A stretch of DNA of 64,000 nucleotides from Diadema setosum (taxonomy: Eukaryota > Echinodermata > Echinoidea > Diadematoida > Diadematidae): NCBI GenBank assembly GCA_033980235.1, contig CM067064.1, forward strand, positions 6,376,501-6,440,500, read 5' to 3'. The notes under the pieces were generated by a model, which did not search any database, was not told the origin of the DNA, and saw only the letters and a program-made list of their open reading frames with translations. This document shows, piece by piece, positions 24,406 through 37,656 of the stretch. How positions within the stretch are numbered: position 1 is the stretch's first letter; the number at the start of each line of letters is the position of its first letter. The position numbers and the translations under genes are program-made.

Positions 24406-25818
24406 GTTTCAAAGTCTCCTTACGTTAAAAATAATGGCAATGCCGTCACAGAATTGAGTCCCACTCATGTTTTGCGTGGTTATTTTAAATGATCAGTGGA
24501 AGAAAGGGGAACACCTTTTCTATAAGAAATTTATTGCTACTGTTGTCTCATGTAATTTACATTAGAAGAAAAGTCAGCAAGGTCAACAACAAAATTAATT
24601 ATATTCGTGAGATCCTGCGACAAGAAACCAAAAAGCTTAATTCTTTTTATGGTGCCGTAATTTTCTGTGATGTTAGAGTCAGTCATCCTTTATTTTGCTT
24701 CGCTAAGTCATTTCAAAAGCATACAGTTCAGTATTCACTTATACTTATGTACAAAAACAAAAAAGCTTCATACCACTAGCATAGCTTGGTAAATAAACCT
24801 GTCATTCATTTGTTTACGTATCTATTTTCATTATTATTTGTTTTATTTGATTTACTTCATGAACGTTTTTTGCGTATATCTTATATCTAGTGTATTCATG
24901 TATGTACCTATACTTTATAGTTAGTTTGTTATTTTTTCTATGAAGGCTAATCTATCTATCTATTATAAGTTCTTCTTTCACTCTAACAGTTCAATACACA
25001 TCAAGTCTAACCATGATTATCAGATGTTATTTTAATATTTAAGTAAATACTTTTATTTTTCCTTAGCAACAGAAAAGATAATAAGAATTACAAATAAACA
25101 TGAAGTAATATAGTGTAGGGCAACAGAATAGCCATCAGGAACAGGTTACAATTTCTGATAATAACTTGCGATTAACTTTCATTATCATTTCATTTAATTT
25201 CATTCAATAAGTTTTCTACACAAATTATAGTCATATACTGATCAATGAATACCAGTTGATATCTGAAAAATCTAATGTGACAAGTTAATTATGTCACTGG
25301 GAGGTGTTGTTTCTCTTCTGTTATAAACATACAACGTACAATGGATCGTAATATCCGCTGGATAAGCTCATTATCAGTTTTGAATAACCTACATGGTATT
25401 ATAAAATGATCTGATTTGTTTTTGTGTCTTCCATACCACTTCCCCCTTTCCTCAATGGCTCCCGTGGTCCTCAGCTCATAATAATATGTCAGTTACACCC
25501 AAAATGTTTTGTTGTGCTGTTATCTGCCGGTAATTGTCTGAGATAACATCTTTTAAACCTTAATTCTCTTAATGAAAATGCTAAGACGGTCTATTATTTT
25601 TGTTATGTAATAATGACCACACCGGTCAGGACTTACGTCTGATTTTTGTCTTTGCCTTCAGATATGTCTTTAATGCAAAACGCCGTGAGGCAAAGCATTT
25701 CACCCGTATTTAGTGGACAAGAAGGCAGCTTCTAAAATCTGATGGGTGCGATTTCCCTTGACCAAAACATCTCGTTAGCTGATGCTCATAATGCCAAACC
25801 GCAACCAGGGAAGTATAG

Positions 25819-25834
25819 AATGACGTACGTCATT
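25819..25834. promoter_or_regulatory. Perfect 16-bp palindrome AATGACGTACGTCATT
   Basis: Two TGACGT half sites face each other around the centre, inside a wider imperfect stem (CAGGGAA...AATCCCTG). They resemble CREB/ATF half sites. Function is not shown. Confidence 0.4.
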
Positions 25835-25849
25835 AATCCCTGAAGCGCG

Positions 25850-26400
25850 CATGACGTTTTGACACCTGATCAAAATTTGCCTTATCTGTATATTGCACGC
25901 TCGTGCGTGTGTGTCATTGAAGTTAGCCTGTCGTATCCCTTGTGATCATTGTCAGTCCATGACGGTTTTGAGAAAGTTGGCATGTGCTCAGTAATCAAAC
26001 CATGAACTTTTCTGGCGATCTCGTGTGCGAAGTGTGGCGCCGTCGAAAAGTACTTTAACAGCCGCCGTACGCGGCATAAAGCTATACAACAGGACGTTCG
26101 CGATGTCGTACGAGCTCCTCCGACACGTATACACCACAGCGGCCAGGCAAGTAGCGTGACGATCTCGTTGCGATCGATATGCCTTAAACGATATCCCCCT
26201 TCCAAAGCCCATTAAAAATCAATCCGTCAACAAGCACATTAAAACACAGCGCTGCTTAATTATTGCAGGCGCGGTGAATAATAACGGTAATCGATTGTTA
26301 ATGGTGTTTTTTAGCATCCTCGATCGCACCAAGAGTATTGAATACCTAGACGATCGTAATGTGTGTGTCGCACAACGGAGACGCGTTCGCTAGAAATTGC
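25850..26400. other. GC-richer unique stretch within the intron, possible cis-regulatory element
   Basis: There are no simple repeats and local GC is higher. Homeobox-like and E-box-like words are clustered (TTAATTATTGC, AATCGATTGTTAATGG). Two - strand ORFs (107 and 74 codons) overlap in different frames, have no recognisable family and are treated as chance. Confidence 0.25.
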
Positions 26401-28700
26401 GTGACACGCATGCGTAATGAGAAAATGAAAATAATCTCCATACACTCCGTAGACTTACCATTCCTTCATTGGAAAGGGAGACTGTCTGGGACTTAAAGTA
26501 AACCCTGTCTCCGTCTGGTATCCAGAATCACTGATATTATTTTTTCATATTCTAAGATCGTATACAGAGTGTGAAGAAAAGGGGAAAATCCCACTGAAGT
26601 GGTCAAACACATAAAATGCCGGCTGATATTTGCAATAGTCTTCAGAACTGAAGGAGGCACATTATTCTAAACATGAAGAAGAAGGAGAAAAATGTCTTGT
26701 TAAAGACTTAAGGAATTGAGAAAAAAGACTGTATATAAGGAGCATAAAATGTCCATAGTCCACCGCCCTTTTAGATGACTGCCATCAACGTGATGTCCAA
26801 GATTTTAGAATGTAGTAAACCTTTATGTGTAAACGATTGATTGATTTCATTTCCTTTTCCTTCTTCTCATTCTTCCTCATCATTATTATGACTCTGATAT
26901 TATTCTCTGATGTGAATGCATAAAATCTTTGAAACCATTCTTTATTTTTCTACAAAATCCAAACGTAATCATATCCTGAACCTGTACCCAGCGCGGGTGA
27001 GAGTATACCTCATACCTCACTAAACAACGTTTAGTTGTTCCGAAAGTTATGCAAATAATGTATTCTGATTTATAGAAATAATAATGTTCCCCCAAACAAA
27101 CAAAAAAGAAAAAAGGTGGTTGTTTGTCGTAGTAAAGAGAAGATGCAGGAACCTATGAGGGACACTCTTGCAATCTTTGATATTCCCATGTTCGCCTGCC
27201 TTGTTAAGATTCAAAAGGTTACATCAACAACAAAAATACAGTCAAATGAAGTCAGAAAACGACTCGGTTCTTTTTTTAACGAAAATTTAAAAAACGGCCA
27301 AGGCTTGCAGAAGGAAAACAGTCAAAAATAGATATTTTTATCTCTCTTTTCTAGATGTCCATGACTCAGATAGCAAATCGAATTTTTGTCAGCTGACCAG
27401 ACACAAGTTAATGTTCTTAAAGAAGAGAAATTGCTTTCAAGCGCATGTCCTCGCATAGTCAGTCGCTCGACTGTTCCACTGAATAAACGAAAAACTCTTC
27501 GCAGCTGCGCTTGTTTACTAAATTTACATGGTTCCACCCGCTTCCCTTTTTTCTTATCACCAACCTGGTTCTCCACTTTGGTGGGGAATAGGATCATGCA
27601 CAGGAAAGGGTCCCATCTCAACAGTTTTTTTCTCTATTCTAGCTTTCTCGATAAAAAACATGTCCTGGTGCAGCTACCGACTCGATTTAGAAACAAAAGA
27701 AAACATAAAGTCTTTGGAAGCGATGGCCCTTCTCTTTTTGAAAGTATACAATGCACCTGCCAAAAGAACTTATACTAAAAGCAAGATACAAATTGATAGC
27801 GACAAATTGAGGTAGAGGAGGGGGAAGAGATTTCTGTTTTTTCCTAAACCATGCTTTATCGCATTTTGCAGGGGAAGCGGTACCTTTCATGGATGATAAA
27901 GCGGGGGGGGGGATAGTCAATTTTAGTTTCGAGAGACCGGTATGCATTACTGTTTGTCGAATCGAATAAGCTATAGAATTGTTGTTAATGTATCTCACTA
28001 TAACCCTAAATTTAGATTGCGGGAGAGAATAAAGTATGTATGATCGAACTAACAAAAGATTAACGTGAATATAGAAAGATAGTATAACACGTTCAAATGA
28101 GTCATTGGTGAATCAAGTTTAGATTATATTACACGACATTATTTTCTGTGGTCATTTTCGGTATGTATGAGCAAGAAGGTCGAGACAGACCGTGAACCTG
28201 ATGCGTTGATTGTTCAACCCCTTCCCTACCCCACCCCATGCTTTTTACATACATGCACTATATATTCAAGGCATATACTCAGTCAACGGCAGGATAGAGC
28301 GACAAAATAAATAATAGAGTCAGCTTTTTTCAGATCACGTGACAAGCTGGTTGTGAGAGAAAAGCGGCCGCAGCGCCATGACACTTGAACAGCTATATCG
28401 AGCATCACGCAGTGTCGAGAGTGCGACGGACACACGGTTTATTGCCCCAGCTGTGAATAGCTCCTGCGCCATTCTTTGCACTTCCTCCGCGCATTGATTT
28501 ACTACCGGCAGACCGGTGCATTTTACCTCTTTTGAAATACTCCATAATGTTCTTGTTTTCTTTTGACACAAACAACAAAATAGAAAGAAAGAAAAAAGGC
28601 ACACACAGTCACTCCAAAGAAACTCTCTCCAAAAGCAATATTCTACGGTGAGTCTATATAATGATATAGGTGTATTATAGGCAGAGTCATGCCTTTCATA

Positions 28701-29091
28701 TTAAAGGGTGTGTACAGTTCTGGTCGAGGTGACGATTAAGCTTTTAACGTTTTGCGAGATATTCAGAAACCACTCTATGAGATGTCAAAGAGCATGCAGT
28801 TCTAAGGGGTATCAAAAGTTTATTCGATGGAAATCGGTTTTGAAATGGCTGAGATATCCAGAAACAAGGTGAAGCAAAGAGATCCTAATAAAGTTGTGGC
28901 ATGTCGCCTTTTATTATTAGCACTTTATTGGATATCTCAGCCATTTAAAAACCAATTTTCATTAAATAAACGTTGAATCCTTTTTTAAATTACACGCTCT
29001 TTCATATTTCATAAGAGGCTTTTCATTATCTCACTTAGGAATGTTCAAAACATGAATCCCCACCTCAACCAGTACTGTACAGTCCCTTTAA
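28701..29091. mobile_element. Palindromic MITE, family A copy 2, with TA target duplication
   Basis: Same terminal repeats and internal order as the copy at 2479: TTAAAGGG start, ACGTTTTGCGAGATAT, GGCTGAGATATCC mirrored by GGATATCTCAGCC, and CAGTCCCTTTAA end. It is flanked by TA on both sides (28699-28700 and 29092-29093), as expected of Tc1/mariner-type insertion. It lies inside the RASD intron. Confidence 0.85.
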
Positions 29092-29588
29092 TATGCAACC
29101 GGAAGAAAGTAAAATCTCATCTGGTACTGGGTTCATTTGTTATGAAGACTCGCCGGCCATCTTGACATGGCGCAGCCTGGTCATTTATCTGGACACTAGA
29201 TCGAAAGAGCTTTCAACTACCCTTGGCTACTGTAAACGGAGCGAGTTTCAGAGCGAGTTAGATGCTGATGGAAATCATTCTATACGCGTCCCCTCCAATT
29301 TTCCTGAACTAATTTGATATATGAAGAATCTGTTCGTTCTGGTTCCGGTTTCATTTCGATATACCGGCAATGGCCTGTGAAAACAGAGGCTACGTGTATA
29401 CACACGAAATGGACACACATTCCTTCGTTACGCGGGGCCAATTCATCGAAAGTGAGTTGCATTCGAATAATACTTCCGATCAAAAATTACAGTTTGTATA
29501 CAGACATGTGTAAAAGAGTGGTATTAATAGGGATTTTACCCGTATTCAAGTCTACTGAAGATTTTTCAGTATTTTTTAACTATCTATA

Positions 29589-29872
29589 CTCTTTAAAAAG
29601 AATAGAGTGAAAATGTTCACTCTTGAAGGAGTCAATAACAGAAAAGAGTGGGTTTAGAGTGATATTGGAGTGAATTTTGAGCGAAAATGTTCATTTTCAC
29701 TCATTTTGGAGTGACCTTAATTGAAGATTTTGAAATGATCCCTGAGGTCACTCCAAAATGAGTGAAAACAAACATTTTCACTCATAGTTCACTCCAATTT
29801 CACTCGAAACTCACTCTTTTCTGTTATTCACTCCTTCAAGACTTCACATTTTCACCCGATTTTTTAGAGAGT
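29589..29872. mobile_element. Palindromic MITE of GAGTGAA-rich arms
   Basis: Arms of about 125 bp. ACTCTTGAAGGAGTCAATAA and CAGAAAAGAGTGGGTTTAGA on the left match the reverse complement of the right arm (GTTATTCACTCCTTCAAGAC). The words GAGTGAA/TTCACTC occur over ten times. A spacer of about 35 bp separates the arms. No ORF. Confidence 0.85.
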
Positions 29873-31290
29873 AATGTACTCCTTGTAAGAGTATTTCGTT
29901 TGTAGTCTTTACATGCATAGGAATATGTTACAAAGAGCACACACAGTATTTATACATAATGCAAAATTCATCAACAACAACGTGTGATTATGTTTGCATT
30001 GATTAATCCATAAATCGCAACATTAAAAAAAAATGTTGCATTATCCATTTTGATAGTGATCGGAGTGTTTTTGTAATGCCATCTCTTTCGGCAAATATTA
30101 GAAATGTTTAAAAAAAATGTAGAAAAGAAAGGTAAATCGATTTCAGGAGAACGGAAACGAACTACCGGTTCGATTTTCCCCCTTTATACGGCTGATAGTA
30201 TTCCATTGACGCCTGAAATCACCTGCTGATACCGGATTAGGATTCCAACCGATATGAGGCGCCCTGGAATAATCATCCTCGTGAATCTTTTACCAACTGC
30301 AAGTACCCTGAGTATAAGTAAAGATAGGCTGCATGAACTATTCAAAGAACGTGGTTGCGTGTAGAATAGAATAATCATTCCATAGCTGGTCATCACATTA
30401 CTGTCGATTTTATTTCTTCTCGTCAGTTGCGTTTATACTTTAATAAAAATGCAGTTGGTACACTGGTACAAACCTGCGCAGTAAACACGACATAATTTCA
30501 TATCGGTGGAACTCTCAACGCCTATATGCAAGCGAATTGGCCTCTTTTTACAAACGTCTGAATGAATGGAACACTACAAAACTTGCACCGTCTTTTTGTT
30601 TATTTATTTATTTGTTTGTTTGCTTTTTCACATAAAAAAGCTACGAGCAAAATACGTCCATATCATAGTGCGTTATACGTTATGTAGTTTTACTGTACAC
30701 CATCCTTCCCGATAGACAACCGCTGAGTTTAAATGTATTTTACTCATATATCCTTGATATACTTTGAACAGTCTGTAAACGAATATTTTCCTCTAGAAAA
30801 AAGAAGAAGAAGGAAGACATAAAATTCAGGGACTTGTGCAAAAGTCTGATGGCTCGTTAGGAGATCATTGAATGTTTTGGTGAGGAACCCGGAAGCATAG
30901 CTTCTGATGATCCTTCACCAGAAACTGTCCGACGTTCCTCAAGAAATAAAACAAATAAAAACAGAAAGGGTTATATTTTTGGCCTGTGTGTTTACATATC
31001 GGGGTAAAATAATCCTCAACGACTTACAAAGTCAAGGAGAAAAATAACAGCTGGGCCTAGCATCCAAGATGTGAGATATTTCTTGTTACAGTGTGTTGTT
31101 ATCGTTCTTGTAAGCAGTCTGTGTTCTTCTCCTGCCAAGATCGTCACTTGTGTTTGCTGTTTCTGCCACGATGGAAAGTCCTGAATATATATAAAGATGA
31201 GACGGAAAACAAGTGCAGTGATGGAGAAGACCCCGTGATAATTCGATGATAAAGGTTGCACCCCATCTGCGCCTTCTTATTGTTATTGCT

Positions 31291-31377
31291 TGTGATGATG
31301 ATGACGGTGATGATGATGATAATGATGATGATGATGATGATGATGATGATAATGATGATGATGATGATGATGATGAT
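31291..31377. repeat. (GAT)n microsatellite
   Basis: About 28 GAT units, with GAC and AAT variants. It produces poly-Asp, poly-Met and poly-His ORFs that should be ignored. Confidence 0.95.
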
Positions 31378-31667
31378 CGTCTATCTTGTCCAATCGCTGA
31401 TGTCTTTTTGGCGCCAAACAAGACAAAATGCCAGAATGTGCAATGACAATCTCTAAATAAATATGTTCAGAGCAACCAACTAATCGTAACAGGAGGGTAA
31501 TATGCATTGCTGAATGAATACAGATTGTGCATTGTCTTTTCGCTGTTTCCCTATCCCTCCTTCGCTGTCCGTTGCTCTTTCTCTATGAGAATTTCAATCC
31601 ATCTTTAATTCAGTTACCTTTTATAATGATGAAATCTAAACACCAACAGTTATGTGTGCAGAAATTC

Positions 31668-31687
31668 GGGGGGGGGGGGGGGGGGGG
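31668..31687. repeat. Poly-G tract
   Basis: About 20 G's. Similar G runs are at 32045-32069 and 32453-32470, so 31660-32470 carries three long G tracts on the + strand. Confidence 0.9.
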
Positions 31688-31893
31688 CAGGGTGTTGTGA
31701 CCCCTCATTTTGCGCAAATGCAATTTATTCCCTTACAGGTTAGCCAGAACGGAGTGATGATGCTTTTTGTCGAAGTTGAAGGAGAACCTCTGGGAAATAT
31801 AGTTCCATGTCGTCCTGCAGAAACCGACATAATTGTGAAATCTATCGATAATTTTAGGTCAACGACGAAATTGATTCACGGGAGTCTGTTTTT

Positions 31894-31912
31894 ATGCCTC
31901 CGCCACGAAGTG
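31894..31912 (-). repeat. Reverse copy of the GCCTCC hairpin arm
   Basis: ATGCCTCCGCCACGAAGTG equals the reverse complement of 3247-3265 over 19 bases. The second hairpin arm is absent here. Confidence 0.65.
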
Positions 31913-33179
31913 GTTGTTGTTGCAATTTTCCCTCTGAACGTCGAAGCTTGAACGACGCCACAAACCTGTTTTCGTCGTCGTTCCTGTCGGTGTTGTATTC
32001 CTGTTTGTTCCATGTCATCGTTTTCGATATCTACCGAATCTTGAAGGGGGGGGGGGGGGTGGGGGAGGGCGTATTGCGGGATCACACGACATACTTCCGC
32101 TCACTGGTATCTACGTTCGTATATTCAGCACATTGTGGGAGAATATGTTGCCCTATCTTTTACCCTTCCTGGCTTTATCGGCTCCTCCGCGTATGTATCG
32201 GGGCGGCGTATCACCACTGATATGATCAGCTGACCTTTGCGATGCGGTGTCGGAATTTGTTTACGACCAATTGTTGCGGGAAATGATGCCAATTGAACGC
32301 TGGTTGATACGCCACAGGAATATTGCCTCAACTACCGACGACATAATTCCGCGACATCCCTATTTTTCGCTGCATCTCAAACTTTTTTTAATACGAGCTT
32401 AAGTTATGCATTCCGCCCCACCCTCTCTTTGTAATGTGCGCCGGCGAAATGAGGGGGGGGGGGGGGTGGGGCTGGTTGCGAGCAACACGCATTGCTTTGC
32501 GTTCTGTCTGGTGTCATACTCGTGTGTGTATTTCAAAGCTGGTTAACGCTTGTCGGGTGCAGAACGAAATGCAGTTATCCATGCCCGCGGTGTAAAGCGT
32601 AATTTCATTTGGAAGGCCGGAGAATACAAATGAACCACTCGTTAGCATAATTTACGGAAGGCATGAGGAACAATCCCCTCCCCGGGCGGCAGACACTGTG
32701 TCTGTGAAAGTTTATAAGAATTATTTCTGCCGCCACATTATCCTAGGAGGAAGAGAGAAAGGGTTGTTTTGATGTAGCGAGCCTTTTTGATTTTGATTGA
32801 TAGTGAGTGATGCCTAACGAAAGGATAGTACCCATTATGATACCTCCTAGTTCCGATGTGTATAGTGTCAAGGTTATGCCTGATTTATTCAGGGAAATCC
32901 TTGTTCCCTTACTCCCACGAGCAGATGTTGTCAAGCCTTAAGTACCTTTCCATCAGAGGGACTCATTTTAGTTTTGATGACGACTTGAATCTAGACTAAT
33001 GGGGTCCGCGTTGACCAGTGGAAGGAGAGGGTGAGGAATCACAAATCTAACCGGTATACATAAGAAATACATCATAAAATGCACGCGTGATATGGTTTAA
33101 TCATAGATACACATTAAGATAGATTGGCGCGGTCATTATAAAGGAACATGATAAACAGGAATACTCCTTCAGAACTGCG

Positions 33180-33466
33180 ATCATTCTCAACTTTTCGTTG
33201 TATGCAATTTCTTTGTACCTACCGTATATTCACAGCAGATAATCGTATTATACAGAAAAGTTCACTTTTGCCAAAGTTGCAAGGGAAAGGCAAAACGTGT
33301 CTCTGCTTCTTCGTTAATTTATCATTCTCAACTTTTTCGGATCGTTGTTTGCAATTTCTTTGTACCTATTACCGTATATTCACAATAGATAATCGTACTA
33401 TATAGAAAAGTCCACTTTTGCCAAAGTCGCAAGGGAAAGGCATAACATGTCTCTGTTTCTTCGTTC
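33180..33466. repeat. Tandem duplication of a ~141-bp unit
   Basis: ATCATTCTCAACTTTTCG at 33180 recurs at 33321, and the two units stay aligned through TTGCCAAAGTTGCAAGGGAA and CTTCTTCGTT. Only scattered substitutions and small indels separate them. It makes the 85-codon + ORF, which is not a gene. Confidence 0.9.
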
Positions 33467-33691
33467 TTTTACTGTTGCTATTTTGGGTGTAGGGTCGTGA
33501 GAGTCTAACGTCTGCGCAGTCATTAAGAGTCAGGTTTCTCGCTCATCCATAAGGCCCAGTTTCTGATAGTTTGCTTTTTTATTACTCCTCGATCGCTGCG
33601 CAGAGTTCCCTGCGATAGAGCAGTGTGGCTGCCAAAGTGATCGATGCACGGAATCGCTTTCTTATCCAACTCATCCACCTCCCTTAGAACT

Positions 33692-33975
33692 CGGGCACAC
33701 ACACACTGACACACAGACACATACACACACACACACACACATACACATACAAACAAACACGTATTATCTCCATACAATATTCTCTCCCTTTTTTTTCTTT
33801 CTCTCCATCTTCTACTTATACAGCACTGTACTCTCTTACTACAGATACCTCACAGTTGATTCAAAATTTTAATGATTCAAGGTAACGTTTCAAACCACAC
33901 ACACACACGCACACACACACACAAACACACACGCACACACACACACACACACACACGCACACACACACACACATA
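33692..33975. repeat. Two (CA)n microsatellites
   Basis: CA-rich tracts at 33692-33752 and 33894-33975, the second with regular CG interruptions (ACGCAC). Confidence 0.95.
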
Positions 33976-35530
33976 CAAATGTGGCAAGTCTTCGTAAAGT
34001 AAAACAGAAACGATTTGTTGTTATATTGGAAAAAAAAGGAAAACATTTTACGAAGTATGGTACATGTACATGATTGGTGGTTCTTGTGCATATACCATTC
34101 ATATCAAAATATTGTATGTCATCACACGTTTCAAATGTTTTTTAAAGTGTTGTGCGTTACAACAGCCTTATATCAAATAAGAATCAAGGAGAAGTCTTCC
34201 TTTGAGCGAGATCTTACCTCAGATGACGTAAGCAGGGAGCAACCTCCATCATGCAAGGTACTATAGGATGTAAGGTACACTAGAGGATAACGCACCCTGC
34301 TTAGATTCTGTGAATATTAAGTTCAGTTTAAGTCATCATTATAATCACTCCCTCGTGTTCCTCCTCAAGGTCAGCGGACATTGATTCTGGTAATCATTTC
34401 ACTTACGGTAAATTACCGGGTTTAAATAATGACACTCTACTGGGAACTATCTATACAATGTATTCATCTGTGGCTTCCGCTCGTGAATCTGCATGTGACT
34501 CTCCCTGGTTTAATGACACTCTTTACAGGTAGCTCAGCAAAGAAAAGGAAAAAGGGGAAGGGAAAAAGGATATATCTGAGCGGGCAGTGACTGCATGATA
34601 ACATGACGGTCACGTAGTATATTGTATCTAACGAGGCTCGCTCTGCTATACTCGACGAAATAGATACGAACAATGGAGTGACGCAGACTATTCAAAGTCG
34701 CTTTGTGCTCGTCATTTCCAGAAAACTTTGGACGCGAAGGGTAGCTGACATCTCTGGAGCTAATATTGCCAGACCTTGAACCTATAGCTTTGCAATCTGC
34801 CAGGTTTTCATCATGATAATTCTCTCTTTTGCATTCATCAATCATTCCTCTTTTGTAAAGTTCATCCAGCAGCGTTTAACCTCCAAATATGTAAAGTATA
34901 CAATCAAATTTCCTGATGCCTTTACCGGTTGCGTGACGTCGTGTCAAAGCATCAGCAATTTATTGGATTTACAAAGTCTCAAAATGTAACCTTGTCTTTA
35001 GTGGCTACATAAAATTTTTGACCGTAATCGATGTTTTTAAAAAAATGAACAAGATGAAATAGGATTTCAAACTCAAGAATAAATTACGTCTATACATATA
35101 CAGGGTTCAACATTAGCGGTGGCTGATATATGTTATCATTAGGTTTTTGTATATAACATCGTGTTAGATGGTCTACGTAACTGCTGTTGGACGATTGGTC
35201 GGAATGCAGGATCGAAATGGTTATATTGCCTTCAGTGACGTTAATCAGGTAATATAGTTTAAGAATTAATTTGGACTGGCTGCCGACGGGGATTGCTATT
35301 TTCATCGCTAGAGAATATTCCTCTTTCTTTGCCTAAATCATGATCTCGTGGGTAAACTTATCTTTCGCGGTAATGCCACGTGCTGTATTACACCTCTAAA
35401 CAGGCAAAATCTGCCTTACATATTTTACAGTTTCTCAACTTATTCAGTATGAAGAATTTCTGGTAGTATCTTTGGGCACGTCTACTTTTCCCTTAATTGC
35501 AGAGATCTGTTAGATTACTCGGTTTTCACC

Positions 35531-35691
35531 AGGGCCCCAATTCATAAAAAGTTGATATGATAACAACTCTTGCTGGAATGACAATTGTCATGGTTACGAC
35601 AAGAATGCAGCCTCCTGATTGGCTGTTGCTATTGGAAGTTGCCATTCCAGCAAGAGTTGACATCCTGACATCTTTTATGAAACAGGGCCCA
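35531..35691. mobile_element. Short palindromic MITE with GGGCCC...TTCATAAA ends
   Basis: AGGGCCCCAATTCATAAAAA and AACTCTTGCTGGAATG on the left are mirrored by CATTCCAGCAAGAGTT and TTTTATGAAACAGGGCCC on the right. The centre has CCTCCTGATTGGCTG. No coding capacity. Confidence 0.8.
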
Positions 35692-37656
35692 GGAATACAG
35701 CCTTATTGCAGAACATATTGGACATGATGTTGGAGAACTTTTATTATATACCATTGAGATCGTTATTTTTGAAAACCTTGTCGACTTTCTTGTTCTTTTT
35801 TATGTTTTTTTTTTTTACTGCCCTCTCTGTCTTTTGGGTTTTGAGTTGTTCTTCGCTTCGTTTTGTTTCGTTTTATGTAATCTTGAAAGCTGCCCTGTCT
35901 CGACGGCAATCGAAACTTGTGTGGAGAGGAAATGAAGGTCGGTTCTCTTCGTCGCTAAATTGATGACTTGTGTCGGAGTTTCAGCAGAAGTGGCACGCTA
36001 AGTCCGAGTTTAATGAACATAGATTGGTAAAGCGGGCGCTAAACGAAAGGAGAGGAATTATTCCATATCTCGGCTACAAGCCTTTATAGCGAAGCTCGGG
36101 CAAGGTCACGGGGCATAGGAAATTATGATCCCAGTATATCTCTTGAGACGGGAAAAATCTGTATCATATTTTGGAAGAAATAACGTGACCGGCCCCGAGA
36201 TGAGATGGCAAGAGTATCACTCAGCGTCTATGCTTGACTTTACATTGTGGCGGAAGTACACGCAATTAGAGATAATCGAGTGGATTGTTTCTTCGAGTGC
36301 TTTCAAAATGTTTCCTTCTATTTCCCCCTTCTCTTGGCTGGAAGCTCGTTACTTCAAGGGAACCAAAAAAGAAAAAGGATTAAAATGGGTTCGAGGAATT
36401 TGAGTACATGGAGCAATAACTCGGCGTTGAATATCGCGCTCTCACACCCTCCTGGGCATAAAGATTGTTTGGTGCATCTGATTTCGCTTTCGCGCCCGAT
36501 GGAGGATAGCCGTAACTATGATCATTGCATGCCGGTGTCCCCGACATCCGCTCAGCCAATCAGAACGCGGAGATTGATTGCCTCGCGCTGTAATTCAGAC
36601 ACTCGAATTCCCGCGTATTTGCAAATTACTTCTCACCTGTAAATATTTCTATGAAAGAGACTTATGTTTCAAGACTATTTTTTTCGTCTGTTGGTTTTTG
36701 TAGTGTTTATTATGTTATCTCAAAGTTAAATCTAAAAAGAGAAAGCCACGAGAGACTCAACGTGTTTCCCATTTGGCCTCTGCGTAAACCCAACCAACCA
36801 TGTTTCATTATCAAATATGAAATCTGCAACTGTTTGTGCTTTGGTTTTGTACTGATCTTGTTCAGGTCTGAAATCCTTAATTGGAAGACCCATGTAACAT
36901 GACCCGTGGAACTATCTTAAGATTGGAAGACTTTTCTGATTCTGCTTTAGACAGTTTAAATCCATCTAATTTTAAACCTTTTGTGTACTTGAAGTGCCGA
37001 CTAGTATAGAATCCCCCATAGCAGTGTACACACTGTCCAAAGTCCCTAGCACAAAAAGATTTAAAGGAATGAATGTCGAACATCCAAAAAAATGTAGGAA
37101 TGTTGAGGGATTACTCTTCATCAACCTGATCAAACAGTTTTCATCTGGTGTTAAAATATTCAAGGAGCCCTATGCTGGCACGAACAGGGTTTTCCAATAC
37201 TCGGAATCTCGCCATCGCCGGTGATGTGTTGGGTGACTCAGTTGTGTCTGCATGATGTGTATAGTTAATATTCGCATAATTTTTCTCCATATCACCAAGT
37301 TTGGAATGGCTATAATGACTCATCTCACAGTCATAGAGATGCTTATCAAAAAGTTGATCAGGAAACTTTTAAGAGACGTTTTTCTTTTCTCATCCCTTCT
37401 CCCCCCCCCCCCCCCCTTCTCTTTCGCTTTCTCACACTCCCTCTTTTTTTTTTCTCTCGCTTTCTTCGTATTTGTCCCTATTTCTAGCCACTTGTTATTT
37501 TCATATATCAGTGTAATCATCTAATCATTGTAAGGCGATATCAACTATTCGGGCTATAAGCAGAATGCCGGTAGCTCAAGTCGCAAAAAGAAGAAGAAAA
37601 AAAAAAGTATAATGATAGGCTTACAGTTTAACTGTGTGATTTTGTTTGTATACTGT

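Noticed and set aside
36877..37323. Several overlapping 60-76-codon ORFs
   Set aside because: Frames on both strands are of similar length with no domain; treated as chance.
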